Positions 26,680 through 38,983 are shown, numbered from the stretch's first letter. The stretch: 64,000 bases of DNA from Hofstenia miamia (GCA_004352715.1 SCFE01000057.1:845999-909998), one strand, 5' to 3'. Program-made: numbers and translations. The notes: generated from the sequence alone by a model not told the origin.

Positions 26680-27397
26680 CAGGCAAAATTTGCCATAATG
26701 GCCATTATGTAAAATATGGTGAATGATGGTAACATATACGTAGAACACATGTGGTAATACCAATTAAATAGAGAGATTTCTAATATATAATAACAAAAAC
26801 AACAAATTGCAAACTGCAATTAAAAGACAACCATTTTTGTGTAGTATATCTATGAAATTTCAGTGATATCACAAGGCACAAACAATTCACTAGGTCCCAG
26901 AAAGATTTTGAAACAAATTTTAAAATAATCTAATAAACCAATTATTTTTTGTTTGTTTTCAAATACAACGTGCTTTGTTATCTGCAACCATTTTAAATTT
27001 TGAAACAAATTAATTGCCAGTCCTCTATTACAAATACGAAACAACTTCATCTTTAGTATTTGTTTACAATCTGCTGAAACTGCTTAATACACTTTTGTAA
27101 CACCTTTAAATATTTTTTATCTTATCAAAATGTTTTTTGGTTAAAATATTTGCAAAATGCATATTTATACACATTCAATTATTATAAATGTAAGATATAT
27201 GACACTAAATTTAACAATTTTATTGAAACTAATTATAAATTCTGTATATGTAACAATAAATTTATGATTTCTATTATGGCCATATTTTTAAGTTTACTAT
27301 TCATTATGGTCATAATTTTTTCTACCATACCATTATGATGGTATCCACAATATGGTACATAATATGGTATAGTACCATACCATAATTGGTACGTCTG
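26680..27397. mobile_element. hAT-like non-autonomous element, copy 1 of the ATGGTATGG family
   Basis: This is a diverged direct-orientation copy of the element at 35269-35967. Shared landmarks in the same order are gtgaatgatggt, attattttttgtttgttttc, atctttagtatttgtttac, agatatatgaca and aattttttctac or its variant. The right end read inward, CAGACGTACCAATTATGGTA, resembles the ends of the other copy. The left end is less certain, and no target duplication is seen. Confidence 0.6.
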
Positions 27398-28141
27398 AGT
27401 TCAACAGTTTATGAGAAAAATTTTACTATTTAAGCATTGAGCAGTTTATTATAAGTCCATTCAAAGTTATTGTTACTTCTAAACTCTAGTCAGGCCTTCT
27501 GAGCATTTTGCAAACTTACATTATTAAATACCTTATGTCAACAAAAATTTCAAAAAGCACTCCTAGATCAATAAACATAGCTAACTGGTCACTGGTACTT
27601 CAAAGAAATCGATCGGAACAACTGTATTTATATAGAATCAAAGGCGTCTTGTATATCGCCACTAAATTTACTCGATGCACTCGACACATCATTGTGTTTA
27701 CTGTTGCATCTTATCTGTATCCCACTTGTGCAGCAAAGCACTTATTTGATGTTTTATATTTGCCGAGTACAATGCCTGTGATAATGAACGCAACACTATT
27801 TGAAATTGAATTTTAAAGGATCCTTGAATTAGAACCCGTAACATAGTCGCTTTAATTGCGCAATTTAAACCGTTAATAACATCAATGCCTCAAATTCAAA
27901 AATCCATGTTCAGGCGAGTTCACATTTTTTATAAAACGATTATATTTGCACACTAGCAAAAAGTGCAATTATTTATGAGGTTATCCACAAAAACTTTAAG
28001 ACACATATTTATATGAATGAGAGCTAAAATTTTTCATGACGACTTTTATTCAAGGCAGGGCAGAAAAAGTTTTACAAAGAATTGATTTTATCTGATGAAA
28101 ACCTCTAAAAATTTACTTCATATGTGTAGAGGATCTGCAAA

Positions 28142-28620
28142 CAAGTGTCGAGAAAAATTAATTGGGCAACAATTCATTGGCAATTAATTGGGCATTAATT
28201 GATTGTTACGTACTTTGCAGTACAATTAATTGATTGCAAATGCAGTAATTAAATTGGTTTAATTGGGTGTGTGAAATTAATATGGTTTTGTTCATTAAAG
28301 ATGTATGTGTTAAAAGCATTTACTACAGAAATGTTATTATTTCAACAAGATTAATGCAAATCGGGCGGGATTTAAGTAAACTAAACTTTTCGTGTTTGTT
28401 TTTATTGTTCGTTTATATCATTTTGTTGTTAAATATACTTTCTTGTTTCCTTTATTGTGTTAAGGCAGAATGTGGAGAAACAAAATTTAATGAAAATAAC
28501 AAAATTAATTGGGAAACAATTAATCACTAACTAATTGGTTAAAATTTGTGAACTAATTAACTGATTGATGATAAAAAATAATTGATTGGAGGGTTCCTAA
28601 TCCATTATTCCCGACCCCTG
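28142..28620. mobile_element. Candidate hAT-like element with AATTAATTGG subterminal repeats
   Basis: The left end CAAGTGTCGAG resembles the right end read inward, CAGGGGTCGGGAATAATGG. Variants of AATTAATTGG occur many times near both ends (28155-28265 and 28500-28590) but not in the middle. No matching target duplication was found. An 87-codon plus-strand frame at 28267-28530 has no recognisable similarity. Confidence 0.45.
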
Positions 28621-30278
28621 TTAACAGCATTAATTAGAAATTTAAATAATAAATATAGTCAAGGATCTAGGCATTTCAATTACAATTAAAAGGGTAATTT
28701 TCGTAAAAAGAAATTAACACAGCTATGACCAAAGATTCATATATTAATTTTGAAATTTTATTGATAGATAAAATTGTAATTAAATTAGCTTTATGAATTA
28801 AATATATTACTTTGGGTTGGATATATGTGGGTTAATGTATGTTTCAAAGTAGTTGTCTTTATCTTGGAGATTACCTAACTGATACTACTTACTTAACAAA
28901 AGTGCAAAGATATACAACAAGAACATTGTCTGTCACTGGAGCCTTAGTATCCGGCGTTAATTTGTCTGGAAAGTTACCCTAATAAGAGTTTAAAGGGAAT
29001 CAAAATAAGAAACATCAATCATTACATAAAGGCAAATAAATCCATTTAGAATCAATATTATAAATAAACAATTAGACTAGTTTTTAAACAATACTAATTA
29101 TCCATGCTTTCGACAGCAAAAGCAAATCTGTGTTGTAGAAGTAATCCTTTTTGGCGCTTTGCACAGTTTAAGGCACACACCGCGATTGGTAATCAAATTG
29201 AAAAAATAGGAAACTATGTTATTGCATACCTCTTCGAAAACCCCACAATTAACAAATTATCGTCTACAAGGATCTTGATGCATTTTTAAATTTCTTATGG
29301 AGTAATTTAAGGACTAATTAGCTTCAATTCCAATAATCTGATTTTGAAGAGTAATCTGGCAAGGTCCATCCTTATGTGACCCAAAGGATAGATTTTTTCT
29401 TAAAATGATCTTGTTTTGACTAAGTGGCAAAAAGTTATCATGTGATTTTAGTTAAATCTCAATAAATGACATCAGACGAAAAAGTTTAAATGGAAATCAC
29501 TTGAATGGCTCGCTTTTATGTTTATACATAAGAATATTGACATCAATGTCCAAGACGTTACTAATCGTCTTGCTTTATTGTTCCAAGAACAAAAGCTGAA
29601 TTTTGTATTATAGTCACAATAATCTCAATTTTACTATGTTTTTTACGGAGAATCTATAAGCAATTGGTATCCAAAAGTAAGCTTACGAAAACTTCCATTT
29701 AAAACTTTTTAAGCAATCATTGGCCTCACGTCCTACCCTTTCTAATCAATCATTATCCCCTGTAATATAGTCTGGATGCACCACTGACCTAATTCCGTCG
29801 ATACATTACCCATTAAATTTTCTAGTCCAATTATCCTACGTGGTGTAACGGTAAAGTATAAATTTTAGCAATAATTAAGAATAATACTTTGAAAACCGTT
29901 GTACCAGTGGCGGATACGGAAAAAATTTTTAGAGGGGGCTCAATGCAAAATAAAATTCTGAGTGCATAATTGGGTACTAGAGAAGGCATAAGAGCATTGA
30001 ATTTTCAATTATTAAAATTCATCACTATGCACAGACATCACCACCATCTATTGACTCCAAAATGGAAACAGAATTTGTGCAATTTTTTTTTCAAATTTCA
30101 AATTACGCTTTAATAATAGCATGTTGTGTCTTTTAGGAGATTTTTGCATTATGCACTACAAAATAAAAAAGGAACATGTTATCAATAAAATCTTATTTAA
30201 ACAACATAATAATTTGAAAAATCAAATAAAGAACACAAATACAAGTGAGTTTCAAAAATTTGCATGTTAATACCAACA

Positions 30279-30640
30279 TCAAGAGGCTTTGTCTTCCACA
30301 GGATTATATGAGGCAATTTCCAATTCATCAGTTAATTCCACAATGCTAACATCAAGATGGTTTTTAACATGATTTAAAATCGCAGTATCTTCAGGACTAG
30401 AAACGAATGTGATTGCCAATCATTTAGTTCAATAACGACCGACACGTGCAACACTTTGTAAATAGCAGTTTGTATCTTCTAGCAACATCATATTTAATTA
30501 TAATGATTAATCTTTCAAAAATCCATTCCAGTGCCTAAAAAATATTTACAAAAAAAGTCTCTTTTAAAAATCCAGAAAGGACAACAATTATTCTTCTTGT
30601 TTCATTCCCAGGTAAATGTTCAAGCAAGGAAATTCTGATT
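30279..30640 (-). pseudogene. UAP56/DDX39-like RNA helicase fragment, decayed, inside a hAT-like element
   Basis: Minus-strand pieces match the C-terminal half of the DEAD-box mRNA export helicase UAP56/DDX39 in order: a QNFLA segment, GTGMDFER (motif V, normally GRGMDIER), EDTNCYLQSVARVGRY (motif VI region), LAITFVSSPEDTAILN, and a tail VSIVELTDELEIASYNP before a TGA stop. At least two Gly codons have become TGA stops (after VGRY, and between TK and LAITF), and there is a frameshift after GTGMD, so it cannot be translated. No introns are visible, which fits a processed copy or captured cDNA. Family assignment rests on motif order and tail similarity recalled from the family. Confidence 0.75.
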
Positions 30641-30779
30641 AAATAAATATTCCGTCAGGGTTATGTATCTTGGAACAAAATTAAAATAACTTAATTTCAA
30701 ATATGAATTGTCAGTGTCACTTGAGGCAGTGGCTGGCTCCAAGTGGTGATCAACTTCGAGCCTTGAAATTGCATCGTGT

Positions 30780-31010
30780 CATCTAGTTCCACGAATGCAG
30801 AAGATCATGCTTCGTAACAAGAAGAAGCTAAGTTTGCATCTTATCAAGTTACAGGTTATGGAATAGTCAGTATGCCTTTTATCAGTGATTAAATCACAAA
30901 GTTGTTTTAGAAACTTTTCAGTGAACAGAGATGCTCCATCAAATGCACTATGAACAGCAGTGGTGTAAATGAGGCGTGTTCAATTTCTAGTACTCTTTGT
31001 TGGTACACTG
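30780..31010 (-). pseudogene. Decayed transposon ORF tail (EHASFTPL... IRCKLSF... IRGTR)
   Basis: The minus strand reads VYQQRVLEIEHASFTPLLF; after a frameshift it continues EKFLKQLCDLITDK and LIRCKLSFFLLRSMIFCIRG. This order (VEH-x-FTPL, then K-x-SF-x-LLRS-x-x-CIRG) is common at the end of uncharacterised transposon-associated ORFs in animal genomes, often linked to reverse transcriptases. I am unsure of the class. It lies just upstream, in reading direction, of the helicase fragment and shares its decay. It is not functional. Confidence 0.6.
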
Positions 31011-32837
31011 CCTTGTTTTTTCACTACAAAATAGAACAATAGTATAAGATTAAGTAAATTGAAAAATTTTCACCTAGTGGTATGAATGTGTGCTTGCTCT
31101 CAATTTCAATCAATATTACTAAATATGTTGATAAAATTAAAGAAACTAACCCAATTCAAAATTTCGATCTTTGGAGTAGGTGCATGATGTTAAATTTGAG
31201 TATAAAAAATTTGACGACCCTATTGATTATCAAATGGGGTAAGTAGGAACAGTGTTGAAAAATAGAAACTGTATACGAAGAGAAAATTTTATTTAGTTAT
31301 TACTTATGCTATGCTTAGTATAGTACATTGTTCTTTTGTGTATAAATTAATCACTATAAGTTCATGTGCCACGGGGTAACCGTAGCTATGCTCATCTAAT
31401 TTCACTAGTATTTTTTAAAAGCAAAATAATTTAAAATTTTATGCTTAAATTAAAATACCCCACAGAAATCATATGTGTTACTATTCACCCCCATCCAAAA
31501 TGTAGGACCCATTATAGTTTAAAATTCAATGAAATACATTTTACAAATACCAGATCTTTGAAAAAAACTTAAAAAACTGTTCCCATTCCCCCCTTTCCCA
31601 TTTGACGGTATTAAGGAATTTTCTTTGAAATTTTTATGGTACAGTTTTAATGACTTTTTTTATTTTAGAGGGGGCCCGGGCCCCTCACCCCCCTCTGTAT
31701 CCGCCCTTGCGTTGTATCAAATTTTTCATCTATGGTCCCATTCCGACTGAAAGCCTTTCCGTAAACCAAAATTGAGTACTGGCCGTATTCAAGTTATTCC
31801 TCGAATAAAACTAAGCCAAAAGCAAAGTTTAAGCGAAGATATTGTTTAATGAACGAGAACACTACAATAGTATGTATTACAACTGGATATAAAATAATTT
31901 ATGGAAACATTATTTTTATCGCGAACAATTCTAAAATAATAAATGAAAAACGGGAACGGACACTGACTCTCTCACTTTAATCTAGTGAACCCTTGCCCAA
32001 ATTCGTAACTTGATTAATCCACTATCTCCGAGCTACGTAATCAAGCCTGGAATAAATTAGGTGATGCGGAAACGAGAAGAAATTTGTTGCATTTCCAGGA
32101 AAATAAGATTATGTATAAGAACACAGGACGTTAATTCATAAAAATTGTTTTCGCTGACCACGAAATTGTCGATTTTCAGAGGCGGGAGGTTAGATTGGAT
32201 GGTAAAGTTTACCACCGTGTTTTTTAACTTAGCTTGAATCATTGTGTGTTTTAATACAATCCATGGCATCACACAGGAAGGCAGCATTTGTAGAACTATT
32301 TCTATCTGTGTAGTTAGCAAAACTTATTTAATCAGGCGTTAAAGAACACTAGGCGGGTGAATTTTGGAATTCTTTAAGCGTTAATTTCCTAAACGAAGAA
32401 TCGATTGAGATTAATCGACACCAGACCGGCGTTAATATATTTGATTAAATTCATAAATCGAGGGCTTAGCTAAAGCAACAAACTCACTACTTCAAAGTCG
32501 CTTGAAATGTAAACAGCTTATAAATCCAATTAGAATTCAATTGCTGAGAGAAATACAATCGTTGAAAAATAAGTACTCGATTTCGGAAAACACAATCATT
32601 ACTTCCGACAATTTTGAGTTGGATTTCAGAAAGCAGGCGATAAAAACCACTCAATGGACTATTAGTCGAGTGTAAATAATGAAAGAACAAATCGAAAACT
32701 TTCTGCTTCATTTAATCTTAACAAAGAAAAACTTTAATAACGACTTTGGATGAAATAGAAAGTTGTTAATCTGATGAAAATTTCAATCTAATCATTCTTA
32801 CGAGGTCATATGTTTAGAACATAATCTAGTGAAAATT

Positions 32838-33071
32838 GGCGTAATTTTACTTTAGGGGACCCAGTTCGAGTGACGTCATAAAATGGTTATTAAACTCTAA
32901 CCTCAGCCCTAACCCTTTGCCCAAAACTTAAAAATTTTGCAAAAAATTAATCAACATTATGAAATGCAATGCAATTTCAATAGTTAGAGTGAAGGGTTAG
33001 GGTTAAGGTTAGAGTTTAATAACCATTTTATGACGTAACTCGAACCGGGTCCACTAAAGTAAAACAACGCT
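32838..33071. mobile_element. Mutator-like foldback MITE with 80 bp arms and 9 bp target duplication
   Basis: The left arm (32838-32917) and right arm (32992-33071) are inverted repeats of 80 bases with about 8 mismatches and no gaps. The core of both arms includes cgtcataaaatggttattaa. The flanks are a perfect 9 bp direct repeat, GTGAAAATT at 32829-32837 and 33072-33080. Long arms plus a 9 bp target duplication fit the Mutator-like superfamily; that class is an inference. The inner arm ends hold CCCTAACCC / GGGTTAGGG, which resembles telomere repeat by coincidence or recruitment. No coding capacity. Confidence 0.88.
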
Positions 33072-33159
33072 GTGAAAATTTGTGGCTAACTCATACCGTC
33101 CTATCAGAGATTTCTAGCTTAATAATGCAAAATTTCAATAAAGCAGGTCCGATATGAGT

Positions 33160-33537
33160 TAGTGTTCTGCGGCCATGGCCGCGGCTACGGCAAAAGCGGA
33201 AAAGCAAACGGCTGGCTGCGGCCAAAATGCCGGCTAAGATTCATTTCTGAACATTATGATGAACTATTTATTACCATGATTTTTATTTGTATCTTTGATT
33301 TTGAAACTTAGTCGCTTTGACCATTTTATTTAATTGTTCGAACTATGAGCATGTATTAATCGTTCCATTGGAAATCGTATTTCACTTAATAGTAGTGAAA
33401 CGAGCCGACTTCGGCAAAAAAATCACTGCTAACGGCTGGCTACGGCTATAGCATTACGGCAAACGGCCGGCTAAAATCAAAATATATTTTGCACGGCATG
33501 CTACGGTCAAGAAAATTGCTTTGCCAATCGAACACTA
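33160..33537. mobile_element. hAT-like non-autonomous element with ACGGCTGGCTACGGC repeats
   Basis: The ends are TAGTGTTCTGC and, read inward from the right, TAGTGTTCGAT, fitting the hAT pattern. The flanks are an imperfect 8 bp duplication, ATATGAGT (33152-33159) and GTATGAGC (33538-33545), differing only by two transitions. Both subterminal zones are GC-rich and repeat ACGGCTGGCT, CGGCAAA and GCCGGCTAA, while the middle (about 33240-33400) is ordinary AT-rich sequence. It lies 88 bp from the foldback element at 32838. Confidence 0.75.
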
Positions 33538-35268
33538 GTATGAGCACACATACTGCCAAATACGATATTTCAATGACAATTAAAAATTGATTGACTTCAC
33601 TCAATAAATTTTCCTATTTAACAAGGATATCTGCCGAAATTTATAACACAAAAATTAGCAGTGAATATAATATTAGGTTCGGATACAACGTTACGATTGA
33701 TTGATAAGAAAGATACTGATGTTATCCACCACTCCATTTGAGAAACATCTAAGACATTCAATAATACTAATTAATGGCAATTCTTACCCTGTCAGAAAAT
33801 TATCAAAGACGTGAGTTTTGCGAATCAAAATCTACATTTTGGATCGGGTTCGGGTTCAATCTAAGGTTATATTTTCACGCTCTAATAGATATGTTCATGA
33901 AACATAAGCGTAATACACACAAGTACATATATTCAGCAAAAAATACTAAGTGAGGTAGTTCATTCCGATGCGGTTAGACTACGCTACACCCGGTTGGATT
34001 AAATATTTTAATATTTTTAACGGCCTATTCATATATATTTAATTCTTTTATGGCACACTTTGTAAAAATATTCTCCATACCAATTAGAAGAAATTTCGTT
34101 TACTTACATAACTATCTATAGAAAGGTGTTATGAATTGTGTTGCACTGATATTAACTTTCTAAAGAAACACGAAATACCGATATAAATGCTAACATCGAT
34201 TTTCGACGCTAGGGTTATATGGGGTTGGTCAAGCCGTAACGGAATTTTATTTCAACTGTTAAAATGGATGCTACTCATTCAATGATTTATTTTTTTATTG
34301 AAATGTGTCATGTGTGACTTCATAGTAGGTTCATCAATAAGACAGAATTTTATTTTTGAGAAATTCATTTTTCTTTGATCTAGGAATACAAAGCTAGTTG
34401 GTAACGAAATTTCAAAAAGCTAACATCACTTTTACAAGTATATGCCACTTACATCATAATTTAATGTTCCTCTATAAAATACGTATACTGTACATCTTAT
34501 TTTCCTTTAGGGTTAGTACACTATCTTATCACACAATACTAGCTTAGTTGAAACAATTCCATTAAAAATTTAGAAACTAATTTTTTCCCCATAGTAACGG
34601 AATTTCAATGGTCCTGTTACCAGACATAGATTCTACGTTTCACTAATTGTTACCATTATTCCCGATTATTGAATTAATATCGCTATAATTAAAGTCTTGG
34701 ACGCATATAAATATTTATATATATAAAGAAGAACAGCATGGCTTCAACTTCAGTCTTAATTCTTCCAAATTTGATTCATTAAAAAACAAAACATAGAGTA
34801 ATTACAAATTTTATGAAAAAACAAAATAAGTTCTATTTTTTCATAAATCGTTATATAGAATAGTATTACGCGAGAATTGTAATTAAATTGCCGTAAGAAA
34901 CCATCTTTAATAAAAGGAAGAAACTTATTTATAAGCAATTCCAACATCGATGACTACTGGCTATCCATAAATCTATCAACATTTGAAGCAAACAGAGCTG
35001 TAAATATCATTCAATATTCGCATATTAAATTTCATAAAATGCAACCTGTTCTCTAAAGTAATTACAGAGAAGATTAAAAAGTATCAAGAAATTGAAAAGT
35101 TAACTGAAATAAATACGATGCAATCAAACACAAACATGTCATGAATAAGAATTAACTATATCTGTGATGTATTTACATTTTATGAACATTGGAATAAGTA
35201 TAGATGGGACGAAGTTTAACAGAACCGCCCCAGCTTTATAAATGAAGACATTAAGCTGTACCTCTAAT

Positions 35269-35967
35269 CAGGGGTGCCGTTTATGGTATGGCCATATATA
35301 TCAAGGTGAAATTTTTTTACCATCCATAATTGCCATATTTGAAATTTCGTCCATACATTATGACCATAATGGAAATTGTGTAAAACATGGTGAATGATGG
35401 TGAAATGTGTGAAAGATGATAATAGCAATGCAATAAAGTGATTTCAATTAATTGGCAAAGTAAATACCGTTTTGTGTAATATGAAATTGTACTGATATCA
35501 CAAGCGATTTAATTAGGTTGGAGAACAATTTTAAAACATTCAGAAACAAATTTCAACTTACATCAATTATTTTTTGTTTGTTTTCCAATACAACACGCTT
35601 TGTTAGGGATAAACATTAAAAATGGGAACCAATTTAATCTACTTTGCAAATGAAAAGTAATTTCATCTTTAGTATTTGTTTACTATCTACTAAAGTTTTG
35701 TAACACTTTTCAAAGTTTTTATCTTATCAACATGATTTTTGTTCAAAACAATTTGTAAAACAAATATTTACCTAGTCAATTGTTAGAAATATGAGATATA
35801 TGACATTAAAGTTAATAATTTTCTTAAAACTTAATAGAAATTCTGCATATGTAACAAAAAATGTATGGATTTCCACTACGTACATATTTTTAATTTTGCC
35901 ATCCATAATTGCCATGTAATTTTTTCTATGATACTATTATGGTACCCATACCATAACCGCACCACTG
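35269..35967. mobile_element. hAT-like non-autonomous element, copy 2 of the ATGGTATGG family
   Basis: The left end CAGGGGTGCCGTTTATGGTA and the right end read inward, CAGTGGTGCGGTTATGGTAT, are clear inverted repeats of about 22 bp. Copies of CCATAATGG, ATGGTA and CCATCCATAATTGCCAT are repeated inside both ends. A sister copy lies at 26680-27397 in the same orientation. The flanking 8-mers (cctctaat and cttcagcc) do not match, so the target duplication is lost or the ends are slightly misplaced. The 67-codon frame at 35865 is inside the element and is not a gene. Confidence 0.72.
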
Positions 35968-36391
35968 CTTCAGCCAAATTCAACCTTATTTGCGATAGGA
36001 AGCATAATGGGAAAAGTACGCTTTCCCTTAGACGATTGTTTCATTTAAAAAAGACACTCACAACTTGAGAAAAACCTTTCTTGTTTGTAATTGGACTTCC
36101 GATAAAAGAATTTGTGATAAATAGGTTTTTCAAAGAGTTTCAAAATTTCAACTCATTACCGCTAAAAGATATTGATAGAACATTCACGAAAGATCGCAAA
36201 AAGCATTACAGTAATGGTGTAAATAATTAGGAATTTGTGAATTCTAGTAAAAGGTCAATTGCAACATTTACAATTTGATATTTGTGAAGACTTTGATTAA
36301 GGTTAATAAAATTGTAGAAAATAATAATGTATGTGTTGAGGTTGGCTAAGGCGAAACTTAGGGTGTAACCAAGTCAAAAAGCTAAAGCTAA

Positions 36392-36419
36392 GTATATACA
36401 CATGTATATATATATACAT

Positions 36420-36452
<33 letters not shown>

Positions 36453-36504
36453 ATATATATACTGTATTCATATACTGTAGTCACATATATATATATATAT
36501 TCAG
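36392..36504. repeat. Imperfect TA-rich array
   Basis: Several TA runs broken by catgta, attta and actgta words. No gap here. Confidence 0.85.
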
Positions 36505-38892
36505 CTTACATCTTCCATACAACACACAGCTTACTTTCCTTCTTTGTATAGCTTGGTAGGTTATTATTGGGATGAACAATACGACTGCATGGAAAATCTG
36601 ATGCAACCCATTTTTGTTCGCTTCTTTAGCCAGCATAATGAATACAGTTTAGGAGATTCACCCAAACAACACAATCACAGGAAAATCACACCTTGAGTGT
36701 TTATTTCAAACTAAAGTCAACATTTATTTTCACAGGATTCGTTAATCAAAACAAGTCTTTGACGTTGTAGCATTCAATAAAGCAAACCGTTCTTATGAGA
36801 CGCTCAAAATCAAGTCAAGCTCAGACTACCAGCCGTTGAAACACGTTAGGTTTTTCCAATTCTGATTAGATCACATGACGTGTACACATCATTGTTTTCA
36901 AGAGCTTTTGGTTTAAACACGGCAAACATACATTAGCCGAACACTACAGAGTGCATAGTCGATGCAATTTTGCAAGGAGGAACTGACTTCTGCTGAATTG
37001 ATGGACCATTTGTTGAATTACTTGGATGTTTGCTCAATATCGTGCACTTAGTTGTACATTTTATTAACTCTTAATATCCTAGCGTAACCATATGGTTACA
37101 ATCGGTTCTTGCAGATTTTTCAAAATTTTTTCTTTAAACCTATTAAAAAATCCTTGAGCATGGACAAATTTATTGGTAAATGTGATCTCCTCTCATAGTT
37201 ACTTTTTCTGCCCAAATTATTCCTACGGCTGAAGTACGAGAAAATTATAATTATTTTTTAATATAACATACGATTTTTTAAGTGTTCAGACGATACGGCG
37301 ATGTAAGAACATCATAACAGCAAATGACCTGAACCGCTTTGTTCTTTAAAGAGAGGCCACTACTAAAGAGCACCATGCCCAAAGTCAGATGACACGGTTT
37401 TAGAACGTAAATGAAATAGGAAAGAATCTTCGATCTTATTTTTCTTTAAAATTTTAAATATCTATTAGTTTGTGATTTACATGTATTTAAAATACATTTG
37501 GAGAAGACAATAATCAATGCTTCGGTCAGTTAGGGTGGGAATGGTTGCTGTGAGGTGGTAAATCTTTCTATATAATAAGCTTATAAGTGTGCTGCACAGA
37601 AGTAATAGACTTTATTGAACGGATATTTAGTTTAATTGTTTTGCAAATAGTTTTAAAACAACCACACTGGGGCTCGGAAGCGAATGAGCCCCTGCAGCAA
37701 TTATCACGTCATTTGAACGTTTACGATACCCATGTGGCTCGTTTCAAATGATGATTTTTTAAAATATGAATAAAGAATTATCTCCTTAAACTACAGAGCA
37801 TCTTTAGTCAAACGCAGTGAATCACTATTGCGACGTTAATCCGACATTTAATGAAGTTGGCCAATGTCGCTGTTTTATTATGGAAATAATTTTAGCGCGA
37901 TGTTTTGAAGGATTCATTAGTGAAAACCAACAAAGCCGTTTAAAGTTTCTTATGATGAAACTTTTGTGAGAATATATTTCTCGTTGAGGAAATTTATTGT
38001 TCACAAAAGAAATTAATAACAAGTGAATACGGATTTTAAAAGTTCAAAAACACTTGAAATGCCCCAAACTTGGAATATGACGAACATGAAGCCAATATTT
38101 ACGATATGTATTTATTTTATGACTATTTAACACTAAATTATGTCGTCTGAGAAAAATATTGAAAGTAAAGTTTAAAATAAAAGCAAACAACTGAATGAAT
38201 TCAAAAGTGTATTCTATAAACGAATATTTAACAGTGACATGAATTCAAAACATGTACATTAACATCTGTTTAACTGAAGTGAACGTCAAATTGTTGAAAA
38301 TATCATATCGATTTTCATGCATGATTCCAAATAACCCCACTGAGCTCAAATATTTTAGAATCAATACTATCTAGTGAATATAGAATAGATTGAAAAAGAG
38401 GTCAAGAACTGTAGATGAAAAAATGGGGGCACTTAAAAGCATTGCTCAAATGTCAAAGGTTAGTTGGAACGAAAAAAGTTGAACCTGCAAATTAAATACT
38501 CTTTCAAACACCAAAAAAATTTACACTCTACATCAGACCCATGTTAAAAATTAAGTTTGACCAATAATTTCGGTAAAAATCCCGCACAAACTCCGTAGTT
38601 TAGCCCAAATATATTGAATTAAAAAAGATACTTAATCATAATTCATTCCAATATAATTCTAAGCATAAAGCATAGTGAAAATGAAAACAACAGTCCAATC
38701 TGAAAATGGAAAAACAATTGCATAAACTTTAACACTAGACAATGTTCACGATCATCCCAGTGTTTGTATTAGGTACGGAAGTCGATTTATATTTGCCACT
38801 TACGTAAAAACAATACAATATTCTAAAAGTAAAATTGAGAAAATAATCCTGCTGGTCTTTAAGCTGAAGTGTTAAAGGTACCTTTTCTCCTT

Positions 38893-38983
38893 ATCTCTCT
38901 CTCTCTCTGTCTCTCACTATATATATCTACATATATATATTTATATATATATATATCTACATAAATATATATATATATATTTT
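38893..38983. repeat. (CT)n followed by (TA)n
   Basis: A CT run (38893-38915) with one G interruption passes directly into TA runs broken by ctacata words. Confidence 0.9.

Larger units (their letters stand above)
29905..31709. mobile_element. hAT-like DNA transposon, 1.8 kb, carrying decayed gene fragments
   Basis: The left end CAGTGGCGGATACGG and the right end read inward, CAAGGGCGGATACAG, form inverted repeats fitting the hAT terminal pattern (C-A-R-N-G). They are flanked by an 8 bp target duplication with one difference: CGTTGTAC at 29897-29904 and CGTTGTAT at 31710-31717. G-rich runs lie just inside each end (agaggggg). No transposase domain is recognisable. The interior on the minus strand instead holds a broken UAP56/DDX39-type helicase fragment and a broken transposon ORF tail, annotated separately. 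Confidence 0.8.

Noticed and set aside
27508-27816. 102-codon plus-strand frame beside a transposon copy.
   Set aside because: No recognisable domain; stands alone in intron sequence on the opposite strand to the gene.
28893-28978. Minus-strand candidate exon with good splice sites (AG before 28978, GTAAGT after 28893), open only in phase 0.
   Set aside because: The upstream exon (53817) leaves phase 2 and the downstream exon (26134) takes phase 2. Read in phase 2 this segment meets TAA within eight codons. Direct joining gives a perfect cadherin strand, so it is at best a poison exon or chance.
29838-29880. tRNA-like 5' segment (TGGTGTAACGG fits an A box).
   Set aside because: No B box or acceptor stem partner follows; the sequence runs into the transposon at 29905.
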